A stretch of 64,000 nt of DNA from an uncultured Clostridia bacterium (lineage in GTDB: Bacteria; Bacillota; Clostridia; Christensenellales; UBA1242), in NCBI GenBank assembly GCA_947626155.1, contig CANQRC010000001.1, forward strand, positions 4,270 to 68,269. Reading direction: 5' to 3'. The translations under genes were made by a program, and so were the position numbers. The notes below the pieces were generated by a model. It had not been told where the DNA came from. It was given only the letters and a program-made list of their open reading frames with translations, and made no database searches. Of the stretch, positions 41,338 to 50,490 are shown one piece after another (positions within the stretch are counted from its first letter, which is position 1; the number at the start of each line of letters is the position of its first letter).

Positions 41338-42549
41338 ATGAAAATTTTAATCATTAACGCAGGAAGTTCTTCACTTAAATATCAACTGTTGAACTCAAAA
41401 ACAAAAGAAGTTATTGCAAAGGGAAATTGCGAAAAAATTGGCTTGTCAAAACCATTTATCAGCTACAAACATAACGGTCAGGAGCAAACTTTTCCTGGAG
41501 CAAAAAATCACGAAGAGGCAATTGAGAAGGTGCTTCAAATTTTGACCAATAAGGATTATGGCGTTTTGAAGAGCTTGGACGAAATTGAGGCGGTTGGCCA
41601 CAGGGAAATCACCGGCGGCTGGATTTACAACAAAAGCGAACTTATCACTGACGAACTTTTGAAGCAACTCAAAAAATTTGACGAACTTGCTCCACTTCAC
41701 AACCCTGCAAATGTGCTGGGAATGGTTGCGTGCAGAAAAGTTATGCCAAACACGCCACAAGTGGCAATTTTTGACACGGCTTTCCACCAAACCATGCCAG
41801 AAAAGGCATACACTTATGCCATTGATTATAAGGACAGCCAAAAATATCACATAAGAAAATATGGCTTTCACGGCTCTTCACACAGATTTATCACGCTTGA
41901 AGCCGCAAAAGTGCTTGGCAAAAAGGTGAAAGATGTGAACCTTATCATTGCTCACCTTGGAAACGGCTCTTCAATCACGGCAGTCAGGGGCGGACAGAGC
42001 GTTGACACAACAATGGGGCTTACTCCACTTCAAGGGCTTGTTATGGGCACAAGGTGCGGAGATATTGACCCAACCGTCGTTCAATTTTTGATGAACAAAA
42101 AGAAAATGACCGTTGACGAAGTTATGAATTATCTCAACAAAAAGAGCGGACTTTTGGGCGTTTCTGGCGTTTCTAGTGACCACAGAGAAGTTGAGGCGGC
42201 CGCAAAAGAGGGCAACAAGCGCGCCGAACTTGCCGACGAGATGCTTTGCTATTCAGTTAGAAAACATATTGGCTCTTATATGGCAGTTTTGAATGATGTT
42301 GACGCAGTTGTCTTCACGGGCGGAATTGGCGAAAACAGCGCCGCAACAAGAGAAAAGATTATTTCAAACATGGAAAATCTTGGCATTGTGCTTGATAAAA
42401 AGAAGAACAAAAACTTCAAGCGCGGGCAAGTTGAACTTATTTCTGATGCGAAATCAAAGGTTAAAATTTATGTAATTCCTACAAACGAAGAGCTTATGAT
42501 GGCCATGGACACAGAAGAAATTGTAAAAAAATTGAAAAAATCGAAATAA
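41338..42549 (+). CDS. ackA: Acetate kinase
   Basis: 403 residues, full length. Makes ATP and acetate from acetyl phosphate, completing the pathway begun by Pta. ASKHA fold: ILIINAGSSSLKYQL (phosphate 1), EAVGHREITGGW, IAIFDTAFHQTMP-type block, RKYGFHGSSH, IIAHLGNGSSITAV, TPLQGLVMGTRCGDIDP, FTGGIGENSAATRE, and PTNEELMMAMDT. AAGGAG before the ATG. Confidence 0.97.
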   Translation: MKILIINAGSSSLKYQLLNSKTKEVIAKGNCEKIGLSKPFISYKHNGQEQTFPGAKNHEEAIEKVLQILTNKDYGVLKSLDEIEAVGHREITGGWIYNKSELITDELLKQLKKFDELAPLHNPANVLGMVACRKVMPNTPQVAIFDTAFHQTMPEKAYTYAIDYKDSQKYHIRKYGFHGSSHRFITLEAAKVLGKKVKDVNLIIAHLGNGSSITAVRGGQSVDTTMGLTPLQGLVMGTRCGDIDPTVVQFLMNKKKMTVDEVMNYLNKKSGLLGVSGVSSDHREVEAAAKEGNKRAELADEMLCYSVRKHIGSYMAVLNDVDAVVFTGGIGENSAATREKIISNMENLGIVLDKKKNKNFKRGQVELISDAKSKVKIYVIPTNEELMMAMDTEEIVKKLKKSK

Positions 42550-42552
42550 AAC

Positions 42553-42581
42553 TTGACAAACCGCATAAATTTGTGTAGAAT
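42553..42581 (+). promoter_or_regulatory. Sigma-A promoter of rpmF
   Basis: TTGACA (42553-42558), 17-base spacer, TAGAAT (42576-42581); AAAGGAGA follows. Confidence 0.82.
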
Positions 42582-42624
42582 ATAGCGTAGTTTGACTATT
42601 TGATGCATAAAAGGAGAAGAGAAA

Positions 42625-42819
42625 ATGGCAGTTCCAAAGCATAAAACTTCAAAACAAAGAAAAAATACAAGAAATTCTGCAAACTTCAATGCTGCAGAAG
42701 TTACTCTTGTTGAGTGCCCAAAATGCCACGAACTTATGAAGCCTCATACTGTTTGTAAAAATTGCGGAACTTATAAAAACAAAACTGTTGTTGAAGATAA
42801 GAAAAATACAAAGAAATAA
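42625..42819 (+). CDS. rpmF: 50S ribosomal protein L32
   Basis: 64 residues. The N-terminal MAVPKHKTSKQRKNTRNS is the L32 signature. Zinc-ribbon cysteines are retained as CPKC and CKNC (about 31-50). The yceD/DUF177 gene that often precedes rpmF is absent here. It has its own strong promoter and terminator; plsX follows after one small gene. Confidence 0.96.
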   Translation: MAVPKHKTSKQRKNTRNSANFNAAEVTLVECPKCHELMKPHTVCKNCGTYKNKTVVEDKKNTKK

Positions 42820-42824
42820 AACTT

Positions 42825-42850
42825 AAACTCAACTTCTGTTGAGTTTTTTT
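42825..42850 (+). terminator. Terminator of rpmF
   Basis: AAACTCAAC (42825-42833), loop TTCT, GTTGAGTTT (42838-42846), then T residues. Confidence 0.88.
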
Positions 42851-42874
42851 ATGTAAAATTTATTGGAGATTTTT

Positions 42875-43276
42875 ATGCGGACTTTTACAAAAGATGATGT
42901 GAAGCCTAATTTTTGTGACGGCAAGGTTACCGTCCCAAGTTGTTTCCATAAAATTGACCACGACTCTTTCAGCGGCGCGATGGGTGTTCTTGAAGTCGAT
43001 TTTAGAGGGGCAGTGGATTTTGATTATAAAGCAATTTCCCTTGGCCTTTTTAGAGATTGTCTTAATCTTAGAAAGGTTACTTTTAGGATTAAGCCCAACT
43101 TTTCAGCCTTTTGCTTGTTTAGAAACTGCCCAAGCTCTAAAGTTGATGTTTTTGTTGCAGATAATGACTTGGAGGAAACAAAAAGAGAATATGGCGTGTG
43201 CAAAATTTTTAACGAGGCATACAAAACTGACCTGCATTTTCACAAAATTGATTTGAATAAAGAGTTGAGGGGTTAA
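42875..43276 (+). CDS. Small protein with BspA-like leucine-rich repeat features
   Basis: 133 residues from the ATG at 42875, after GGAG at 42865 (the TTG at 42863 is not supported). Sequence such as KIDHDSFSGAMGVLEVDFRG and LFRDCLNLRKVTFRIKP follows the type-5 (BspA) repeat rhythm, but there are only about two to three units. There is no signal peptide, so it is cytoplasmic if expressed. The start is short and follows a terminator, and no separate promoter is obvious. Function unknown; a decayed or miniature repeat protein is possible. Confidence 0.6.
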   Translation: MRTFTKDDVKPNFCDGKVTVPSCFHKIDHDSFSGAMGVLEVDFRGAVDFDYKAISLGLFRDCLNLRKVTFRIKPNFSAFCLFRNCPSSKVDVFVADNDLEETKREYGVCKIFNEAYKTDLHFHKIDLNKELRG

Positions 43277-43323
43277 AACCTCTTCTTTTTTTGTTGTTAA
43301 ATTTCGCACGAGTTTAAATTTAT

Positions 43324-43353
43324 TTGACTTTGCCTCTTTCTTTTTGCTATATT
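43324..43353 (+). promoter_or_regulatory. Promoter of the plsX-rnc operon
   Basis: TTGACT (43324-43329), 18-base spacer, TATATT (43348-43353); a second -10-like TATAAT at 43363-43368. TAGGAG precedes the ATG. Confidence 0.6.
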
Positions 43354-43383
43354 TATTTATATTATAATAATTAGGAGTGCAAT

Positions 43384-44388
43384 ATGAAAGTTGTCGTGGA
43401 TGCTTTCGGCGGAGATAACGCGCCTTTGGAAGTTGTGGAGGGCGCCGTTCTTGCCGTCAAGAAAAACAAAGACTTGACGGTTATTTTAACGGGCGACGAG
43501 CAAAAAATTAGAGAAATTCTTGCCCAAAGAGAGGAAAGAATTGAGGTTGTTGACGCAAAAGAGATCATCTCCAACAACGAAGCGCCAACCATTGCCATCA
43601 GGCAGAAAAAAGACAGCTCGCTTGTTCGCGCTTTTGACTTGCTTAAAGAGAATGATGATGTTGTTGGGCTTGTTTCTGCGGGAAGCACGGGCGCAGTTTT
43701 GACGGGCGCAATTTTGAAGATTGGCAGAATTAAAGGAATTTCAAGGCCGGCTCTTGCGCCAATTCTTCCAACCGCAAAAGACGGGAAAAGTGTGATAATT
43801 TGTGATAGCGGCGCAAATGTTGACTGCAAAAGCGAAAATTTGTTGCACTTTGCCATTATGGCGTCGGCGTTTTCTTCAATTATGTTTGGCATTGAAAGCC
43901 CAAAAGTGGCGCTTTTGAACAACGGCACCGAGGAGCATAAGGGCAACGAACTTACAAAAACAACTTATCCTCTTATGAAGACAATTCCTGTGAATTTTGT
44001 TGGAAACTGCGAAGCAAGAGAGGTTATGTCGGGGGATGTTGACGTTATTGTGGCTGACGGCTTTGCCGGAAATGTGCTTTTGAAAAGCGTTGAGGGCGTG
44101 GCAAAGGGAATGTCGCAAATGATAAGCAGAGAGGCAAAGAAAAACATCTTTTCCATGATTGGCGCGCTTATGATGGGCAAATTTAAGGGCTTGAAAGCCA
44201 AAATGGACGTCAACAAATATGGCGGAGCGCCATTCTTGGGCTGCAAAAAACTTGTTTTAAAGACCCACGGCACGGCAAACAGAGAGGTTTTTTGCAACAC
44301 AATTTTGCAAGTTGTTAAGCTTCACGAAAACAAACTAAATGAAAAAATTGAAAAAATGGTTGAAGAGATGACCGAGGAGCAAAAATGA
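43384..44388 (+). CDS. plsX: Phosphate acyltransferase PlsX
   Basis: 334 residues, the usual length. Makes acyl phosphate from acyl-ACP for PlsY in phospholipid synthesis; peripheral to the membrane. Blocks: VVVDAFGGDNAPLEVVEGA, VGLVSAGSTGAVLTGA, RPALAPILPT, ICDSGANVDCKSENLLHFAIM, LLNNGTEEHKGNEL, FVGNCEAREVMSGDVDVIVADGFAGN, and YGGAPFLGCKKLVLKTHG. Its stop overlaps the start of rnc (ATGA). No acpP lies between them. Confidence 0.96.
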   Translation: MKVVVDAFGGDNAPLEVVEGAVLAVKKNKDLTVILTGDEQKIREILAQREERIEVVDAKEIISNNEAPTIAIRQKKDSSLVRAFDLLKENDDVVGLVSAGSTGAVLTGAILKIGRIKGISRPALAPILPTAKDGKSVIICDSGANVDCKSENLLHFAIMASAFSSIMFGIESPKVALLNNGTEEHKGNELTKTTYPLMKTIPVNFVGNCEAREVMSGDVDVIVADGFAGNVLLKSVEGVAKGMSQMISREAKKNIFSMIGALMMGKFKGLKAKMDVNKYGGAPFLGCKKLVLKTHGTANREVFCNTILQVVKLHENKLNEKIEKMVEEMTEEQK

Positions 44389-45005
44389 TTGACGAAAAAA
44401 TTGGCTACAAATTTAAGGACAAAACAATCCTAACTCGGGCGCTGACGCATCCTTCAAAATCTAAAAACAACTATCAGCGCTTGGAATTTTTGGGCGACAG
44501 CATCTTGAACTTTGTTGTTGGGGAATATTTGTTTTCCCACTGCAAAGACCAAGAGGGGCGGTTGACCGTTTTGAGGGCGCACTATGTTTCTGAGGAGCAT
44601 TTGCAAGAGGTGTTTGACCAGCTTGACATTGGAGAGTTTGTGATTGTTGGAAAAAGCCTGAAAAGTGAGCTCACGCCGGCAATTAAGGGCGACATAATTG
44701 AGGCAATTATTGCGGGGATTTATCTTGACGGGGGCCTCGAGGAGGCGAAAAAGTTTATAATCAAAAATCTTCAAGTTGAGGATTTTGACAACGCCATTGA
44801 CGACAACTATAAATCTCAACTTCAAGAACTTGTTCAGGCAAATTTTAAGTGCACCATGAAATATGAAACCGTAAAAACGGGCGAATATTTTGAGGCAAAA
44901 TTCTTTATGGACGAGGACTTGATTGCCACCGGCTATGGAAAAGATAAGACCAAGGCGGAGCAAAATTGTGCGTGCGTGGCAATTAAAAAATTGTTTGTTG
45001 ACTGA
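44385..45005 (+). CDS. rnc: Ribonuclease III
   Basis: 206 residues, slightly short. Cuts double-stranded RNA in rRNA and mRNA processing. The catalytic domain has LTHPSKSKNNYQRLEFLGDSILNFVVGEYLF and the second acidic cluster IKGDIIEAIIAGIYLDGG. The double-stranded RNA-binding domain (about 138-204) is KSQLQELVQANF...ATGYGKDKTKAEQNCACVAIKKL. The start overlaps the plsX stop, so translation is coupled. smc follows after 39 bases. Confidence 0.95.
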   Translation: MIDEKIGYKFKDKTILTRALTHPSKSKNNYQRLEFLGDSILNFVVGEYLFSHCKDQEGRLTVLRAHYVSEEHLQEVFDQLDIGEFVIVGKSLKSELTPAIKGDIIEAIIAGIYLDGGLEEAKKFIIKNLQVEDFDNAIDDNYKSQLQELVQANFKCTMKYETVKTGEYFEAKFFMDEDLIATGYGKDKTKAEQNCACVAIKKLFVD

Positions 45006-45044
45006 TTATTAAAAATAACTTTTTGTTTTTATTAAGGTGAGAAA

Positions 45045-48000
45045 ATGTATTTTAAAAAGATTGAAATGATTGGGTTTAAATCGTTTGCAGACAGAACTGT
45101 CATTGAGTTTAATGGCGGTTTTACTGCCATTGTTGGGCCAAACGGTTGCGGAAAAAGTAACGTTTCTGACGCCATAAGGTGGGTTTTGGGTGAGCAGAGC
45201 GCAAAGAGTTTGCGTGGCGACAATATGCAGGACGTCATCTTTAAAGGCACGGAAAAAAGAAAAAGCCTCTCTTACTGTGAGGTCACGCTTACTTTTGACA
45301 ACACCGACCGCTTTTTCAACATTGAATATGACGAACTGAGCATAACCAGAAAACTTTACCGCTCGGGCGAAAGCGAATATCAAATAAACAAAAACACTTG
45401 CCGCCTCAAGGATATTATTGACCTCCTTTTTGACAGCGGAATTGGCAAAAACGGCTATTCCGTCATTGGTCAGGGCAAGGTCAGTGAAATTGTGGACGAA
45501 AAGCCAGAAGAGAGGCGCGCAATGTTTGAGGAGGCAGCGGGAATTGCCAAATTTAAGTCCCGAAAAGATGAGGCGGAAAGAAAACTTGAACGCACCCGTG
45601 ACAACTTGACAAGAATTGACGACATTCGAAGCGAAATAGACCGCCAAATGGGGCCACTTCGCAAGCAGGCGGAGGACGCCAAGAAATATTTGGAATACAA
45701 GGGCGCTTTGAAGGATTTGGAAGTGAACGCCTATGTTTATCAATATGAAAATTCAAGCATTTTGAAAGAGCAAATTAAGGCGAGAATGCAGGCAATTGAA
45801 GAGGAGCTTTTTGCAAGGCAAGAGGACCTTGAAAACTTTTCTGTGACCTACAACGCCGAGATGGAAAAACTTTCTTCTCACGACAAAAAAATTGACGCGC
45901 TGAGCGAGGAACTTCTTTCTCTTACTGTTGAACTTGAAAAACAAGAGGGCGAAACAAAGGTTTTGAGGGAGCGAATAAACTTCACAAACAAGGAAAATGA
46001 CCGAATAAATTTGGACATAACAAACGCAAATGTTGTCATTGAAAACTGTGACGAACAGATGGACGCAAAGCGCCAAGAGAGGCTTTATTTGGAGGGCAGG
46101 CGCAACGCTTTAAACTCTTCTTATGAGGAACTTTCTAACGAGCACCTGAAGATTGTTGACGAAATGTCGGCTTCCGAGACTGAGGCGGACCAATCTCAAC
46201 AAAAAATCATTGAGACTTTGGGTTCGCTTTCTGACGTTAAGAGCAGCGTCTCTAGGCTGGAAACTGAAAAGGGGCTGCTGATGCAAAATCGCGGCACGCT
46301 GGAAAAGAACATTGAGGACGCAAACGCCAAACTTGAAGAGGCAAAGGCGCTTCAAAAGGCTTCAACGGAGGCCATTGAAAACTATTCGAAAGAATATGAA
46401 GAGGTTAAAAAAGAGGCGGAAGAGATTTCTGGGCGAATTTTTGTTGCCACAAAAGATATTGCCGACCTTGAAAACGAAAGGGCAAATTATATAACCCAAG
46501 TTAAGGTGTATGAAAACCGCAAGAAACTTCTCACCGAAATGCAGGCAGAATATGAGGGCTACGCTTACAGCGTCAAGAAAATTTTGAAAGAAAGCGAGAA
46601 AAATAACGCGCTGAAAAGCAAAATGGTGGGCGTTTTGGCGTCGCTTATCAAAGTGCCGGCTCAGTTTGAGACGGCGGTTGAGGTTGCGCTTGGAAACGCC
46701 GTGCAAAACATTGTCACTTTTGATGAAAATGGCGCAAAAGACCTCATTGAATACTTAAAACAAAACCAATTTGGCCGCGCCACATTCCTTCCAATTTCAA
46801 GCATGAAGAGAAGAGATTTGGACGAGCATCTTGTTGCCGGCAAAAAGGGCGTGTTTGGCGTTGCAAGCAAGCTTATTTCATATGATAGAAATATTGAAAA
46901 TGTTGTCAGCAACTTGCTTGGTGCAACAGTGATTGTGGACAATATGGTGACGGCGGTAAATCTTGCCAGAGAAAACAGATATTCATTTAGAATTGTCACG
47001 CTTGAGGGCGACATTGTAAGCACGCAAGGGTCGCTGACCGGCGGAAGCAAAAAGAGCGAGGCGGTAAACCTCATCTCGCGCGAAAGGGAAATTGAGACCA
47101 CCGCAAACGAAATTGACGAGCTTACAACCAAAATCTACGAGATGAAAAACAAAATAGAGTATTTGAAAGTTGATTTAAACGGCTCTAAAACAGAAGAAAA
47201 AAAGATTATTGACAAAAAGAACGACCTTGAAATTAAACTTGCCAAAGAACAGGAAAAATTGGGCGCAATAAACACCTCTTTGAAGAATTTGGAGGACGAA
47301 ATTGGCGTTCTTAACATGGAAAAAACCACGGTTGAGAACAAACTTAAAGTTATTGACGGCGACCTGAAGCAGACAAGTTTGGTTCAAAACGCTTTGAGCG
47401 GAAACAAGGATGATGCCGACCAACTTATCAAGCAAAAACAGGAAAGATACAATCAAATTAGGGCAAAGCGCGACGAAATTGTTGCGAATATGACCACAGT
47501 TAAGGTGGACCTAGCGTCCTGCGAGAGCAAGTTGAAGGCGGTTGATGACGAACTTGACAGGCTTTTGCTTGAAAAAGACAAACAACTTTCAAACATCGAG
47601 GCGCTTAAATCTCACCTTGCTGAAAACGAGAAATTTATTGAGAATGCCGAGGAGATGATTAGGCAGAAGATTGAAAATGCCGGGCCATCACTTGCAAAAG
47701 ACAACTTGCAAAGGATTAGAAACGAGAGAGAAAGTTTGCAAAATGAAAAGGTGACAATTTCTGAAAATATCAGGCAACTTGACGAGAAAAAGACGGCTGT
47801 GATGGAAGAAATTTCCAAGATTAACGACAGGAAATATCGCGAGGACACAAACCTTACAAAGGTTGACACCGAACTTGAGGCAATGCAAGAGCGAATCTAT
47901 GAGGAATACAGCCTCACTTACAATGGCTGCTTGGAATTTAAGAGACCGGATTTTGACATCAAAGAGGCGTCAATTGAAATTAACAAATTGAAGCGCAATA

Positions 48001-48632
48001 TTTCCGCGTTGGGATATGTTAACGTTCACGCCATTGAGGATGTTGCGGCGCTTCTTGACAGATACAACGACATGACGACTCAGGCGGATGATTTGAGAAA
48101 GGCCGAAGATGATTTGGTGAAGATTATCAAAGACCTGTCAACTGAAATGTTGACCAAATTCAACGACGAATTCTCTAAGATAAATGACAGCTTTAAGGTT
48201 GTGTTTAGAGAACTCTTTGGCGGCGGAAACGCGAAGTTGGAACTCACTGAGGCGGAAGACCCACTTAATGCCGGCGTGGAAATTATGGTTCAACTTCCTG
48301 GAAAGGCGGCAAACAAACTGTCGCTTCTATCAGGCGGCGAGAAGACCTTGACGGCAATTGCACTTTTGTTTGCTATTTTGAGGCTGAAACCTCTTCCATT
48401 CTCGCTTCTTGACGAAATTGAGGCGGCGCTTGATGACGCAAACATTGAAAGATTTGCAATGTATCTTAAAAAATTGTCGCAGACAACTCAGTTTATTGTC
48501 ATAACTCACAGAAAGCCAACAATGGAGCTTTCAGACTGTTTGTATGGCGTTACAATGGAGGAAAAGGGCGTTTCCAAGATTGTTTCCGTTAAACTTGCAG
48601 ACGCTATGAAACTTGAAGAGGAGGCAAAATAA
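45045..48632 (+). CDS. smc: Chromosome segregation protein SMC
   Basis: 1195 residues, standard for SMC. ATP-driven DNA loop organiser acting with ScpA/ScpB. Walker A is VGPNGCGKSNVSDAIRWVLGEQ (about 30-50). Long coiled coils (about 165-500 and 680-1020) flank the hinge (about 515-640, VGVLASLIKVPAQFETAVEVALG and later RFRIVTLEGD-type sequence). The C-terminal ABC signature is LSLLSGGEKTLTAIALLFAI and Walker B is PFSLLDEIEAALDD. AAGGTGA precedes the ATG. The stop overlaps the ftsY start (TAATG). Confidence 0.97.
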   Translation: MYFKKIEMIGFKSFADRTVIEFNGGFTAIVGPNGCGKSNVSDAIRWVLGEQSAKSLRGDNMQDVIFKGTEKRKSLSYCEVTLTFDNTDRFFNIEYDELSITRKLYRSGESEYQINKNTCRLKDIIDLLFDSGIGKNGYSVIGQGKVSEIVDEKPEERRAMFEEAAGIAKFKSRKDEAERKLERTRDNLTRIDDIRSEIDRQMGPLRKQAEDAKKYLEYKGALKDLEVNAYVYQYENSSILKEQIKARMQAIEEELFARQEDLENFSVTYNAEMEKLSSHDKKIDALSEELLSLTVELEKQEGETKVLRERINFTNKENDRINLDITNANVVIENCDEQMDAKRQERLYLEGRRNALNSSYEELSNEHLKIVDEMSASETEADQSQQKIIETLGSLSDVKSSVSRLETEKGLLMQNRGTLEKNIEDANAKLEEAKALQKASTEAIENYSKEYEEVKKEAEEISGRIFVATKDIADLENERANYITQVKVYENRKKLLTEMQAEYEGYAYSVKKILKESEKNNALKSKMVGVLASLIKVPAQFETAVEVALGNAVQNIVTFDENGAKDLIEYLKQNQFGRATFLPISSMKRRDLDEHLVAGKKGVFGVASKLISYDRNIENVVSNLLGATVIVDNMVTAVNLARENRYSFRIVTLEGDIVSTQGSLTGGSKKSEAVNLISREREIETTANEIDELTTKIYEMKNKIEYLKVDLNGSKTEEKKIIDKKNDLEIKLAKEQEKLGAINTSLKNLEDEIGVLNMEKTTVENKLKVIDGDLKQTSLVQNALSGNKDDADQLIKQKQERYNQIRAKRDEIVANMTTVKVDLASCESKLKAVDDELDRLLLEKDKQLSNIEALKSHLAENEKFIENAEEMIRQKIENAGPSLAKDNLQRIRNERESLQNEKVTISENIRQLDEKKTAVMEEISKINDRKYREDTNLTKVDTELEAMQERIYEEYSLTYNGCLEFKRPDFDIKEASIEINKLKRNISALGYVNVHAIEDVAALLDRYNDMTTQADDLRKAEDDLVKIIKDLSTEMLTKFNDEFSKINDSFKVVFRELFGGGNAKLELTEAEDPLNAGVEIMVQLPGKAANKLSLLSGGEKTLTAIALLFAILRLKPLPFSLLDEIEAALDDANIERFAMYLKKLSQTTQFIVITHRKPTMELSDCLYGVTMEEKGVSKIVSVKLADAMKLEEEAK

Positions 48633-49528
48633 TGGGGCTTTTTAAGAAAATTGCGGGCGCGCTGAAAAAGACCAAGGACGCGTTTAACAGAAAGATTGAT
48701 GCGCTTTTAAGCCACGGCGAAGTGGACGACGAACTTTTTGACGACCTGACGGATGTTTTGATTTCTTGCGACATTGGGGTGAAGGCATCGCTTGAAATTG
48801 TGGAGGAACTTCGCGACGAGTGCCATAGCCGCAAAATCCGCAAGGCGGAAGAAGTGAAAGTTGTTTTGAAAGAGATAATCGAGGGCTATTTTTCTGACGC
48901 GCCACAAATTGACATTGAATATCCTGCAATAATCACAATTATTGGCGTGAACGGCGTTGGGAAAACCACCACAATAGGAAAACTTGCCGACTATTTTAAG
49001 CGGGAGAAAAAGAGCGTGACGCTTGTTGCTGGCGACACATTTAGGGCGGCCGCTTCAAACCAGCTTGCCGAGTGGGCAGAGAGGACTAAGACAAGAATCA
49101 TCAAGCACGCCGAGGGTGCTGATGCGGGCGCGGTTGTTTTTGACGGAATTGCAAGCGCCAAGGCCAACGGCACAGATGTTCTTCTTGTGGACACGGCTGG
49201 CAGGCTTCACACAAAAACAAATTTGATGGCAGAACTTCAAAAGATTGACAAGATAATTTCGAGGGAATATCCACAGGCGCACAAATACAACTTTATTGTG
49301 CTTGACGCCACCACGGGGCAGAACGCGCTAAGCCAAATAAACGCCTTTTCGGAGTATTGTCAAATTGACGGAATTGTGCTTACAAAACTTGACGGAACTG
49401 CCAAGGGCGGAGTTGTGATTGCCATTGAAAAAGAATACAAACTTCCTGTTGTGTTTGTTGGAACGGGAGAGAAACAAGAGGATTTAGACAAGTTTGATGT
49501 GAAAGAATTTGTTGAGGAATTGTTCTAA
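48632..49528 (+). CDS. ftsY: Signal recognition particle receptor FtsY
   Basis: 298 residues. GTPase that docks SRP-ribosome complexes at the membrane. It is the short form without an acidic A domain. N domain helices (1-~90), then the G domain: IIGVNGVGKTTTIGKLA (P-loop, about 107-120), TLVAGDTFRAAASNQLAEWAERT, LLVDTAGRLHTKTNLMAEL, LTKLDGTAKGG, and FVGTGEKQEDLDKFD. The ATG shares a base with the smc stop codon. Confidence 0.96.
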   Translation: MGLFKKIAGALKKTKDAFNRKIDALLSHGEVDDELFDDLTDVLISCDIGVKASLEIVEELRDECHSRKIRKAEEVKVVLKEIIEGYFSDAPQIDIEYPAIITIIGVNGVGKTTTIGKLADYFKREKKSVTLVAGDTFRAAASNQLAEWAERTKTRIIKHAEGADAGAVVFDGIASAKANGTDVLLVDTAGRLHTKTNLMAELQKIDKIISREYPQAHKYNFIVLDATTGQNALSQINAFSEYCQIDGIVLTKLDGTAKGGVVIAIEKEYKLPVVFVGTGEKQEDLDKFDVKEFVEELF

Positions 49529-49533
49529 ATATT

Positions 49534-49558
49534 GTGTAGTATGCATTGCATAATACAC
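49534..49558. promoter_or_regulatory. 25-bp palindrome upstream of the SDR gene (operator candidate)
   Basis: Left arm GTGTAGTATGCA (49534-49545) and right arm TGCATAATACAC (49547-49558) match as an inverted repeat at 11 of 12 positions around one central base. The left half and its flank recur in degenerate form at 49560-49580 (AAATATTGTG..GTATGCAATT). It lies 6 bases after the ftsY stop and 38 bases before the SDR start. Confidence 0.55.
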
Positions 49559-49596
49559 CAAATATTGTGGTGGTATGCAATTTTAAGGAGGGAAAG

Positions 49597-50400
49597 ATGA
49601 GTTATAAACTTAATGGAAAAATTGCGGTTATTTCTGGTGGAGACAGTGGCATTGGGCTTGCCATTTCAAAGAGGTTAAAAGAAGAGGGTGTCAGGATTTT
49701 TGACATTTCAAAAGATGTAAAAAACCTTGATATTTTTGAAGAAAGTTTTGCTTGCGACATCTCTGACGACAAAAGGATGAGGGAAGTTGTTGAGGTAATC
49801 CTAAAAAAAGTTGGAAAGATTGACCTTTTGTTTTGCAATGCCGGGTTTGGAATTGGCGGCCTTGTTGAAAACGCAACGCTTGAGAGCATTGACAAACTTT
49901 TTGCCGTGAACCTTGTGGCTCACATCAAAATGACAAATCTTTTTGTTAAACACATAAACGAAAATGGCAGAATTGTTTTCACGGGGTCACTTGCATCAAT
50001 TATTCCTCTTCCTTATCAGGCGTGCTATGGGGCAAGCAAGGCGGGGATTGAAAGTTTTTCACGCGCACTTGCAACTGAGGTGCGAGACAGAAAAATTAAG
50101 GTGACAACTTTTATGCCTTGTGATGTAAACACCGGCTTTACTGACGCCAGAATTGTTCAAATTGGAAATGATGCAAAGGAAAAGAAAGGCATTGCCGAAA
50201 TGGAAAAGTCAGAAAGAAACGGCGCTTCGCCAGATTATATTGCAAAGCGCGTTTTGAAGTTTGTGAAGAAAAACAATCCACCTCTTCGAAAGGCTATGGG
50301 CACGGTTGTTTTCCCCCTTACGGGCAAGTCAATTTCTTTCCTTGTTAGGCTGCTTCCGCTTAAATTTATAAACTTTTTGGTCAGAAAAATTTATTTGTAA
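49597..50400 (+). CDS. Short-chain dehydrogenase/reductase
   Basis: 267 residues from the ATG at 49597, after AAGGAGGG; an upstream in-frame start at 49546 would run through the palindrome and is rejected. Rossmann motif ISGGDSGIGLAISKRL, LLFCNAGFGIGG (N-A-G), catalytic Ser in VFTGSLASI, and Y-x-x-x-K in CYGASKAGIESFSRAL. The C-terminus adds two hydrophobic/basic stretches (SISFLVRLLPLKFINFLVRKIYL) that could touch the membrane. Substrate unknown; possibly regulated by the palindrome in front. Confidence 0.9.
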   Translation: MSYKLNGKIAVISGGDSGIGLAISKRLKEEGVRIFDISKDVKNLDIFEESFACDISDDKRMREVVEVILKKVGKIDLLFCNAGFGIGGLVENATLESIDKLFAVNLVAHIKMTNLFVKHINENGRIVFTGSLASIIPLPYQACYGASKAGIESFSRALATEVRDRKIKVTTFMPCDVNTGFTDARIVQIGNDAKEKKGIAEMEKSERNGASPDYIAKRVLKFVKKNNPPLRKAMGTVVFPLTGKSISFLVRLLPLKFINFLVRKIYL

Positions 50401-50490
50401 TTTAAGCCTTCCCAAATTGGGGCTTGGTCACTTTTTGAGTTTTTAGGCAAAATTCGACAAGATTTTTCATAAATATCTTTAGAGGTGTTT

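Noticed and set aside
45009..45743. 244-codon minus-strand frame opposite the start of smc
   Set aside because: Shadow of the conserved SMC head; no ribosome binding site.
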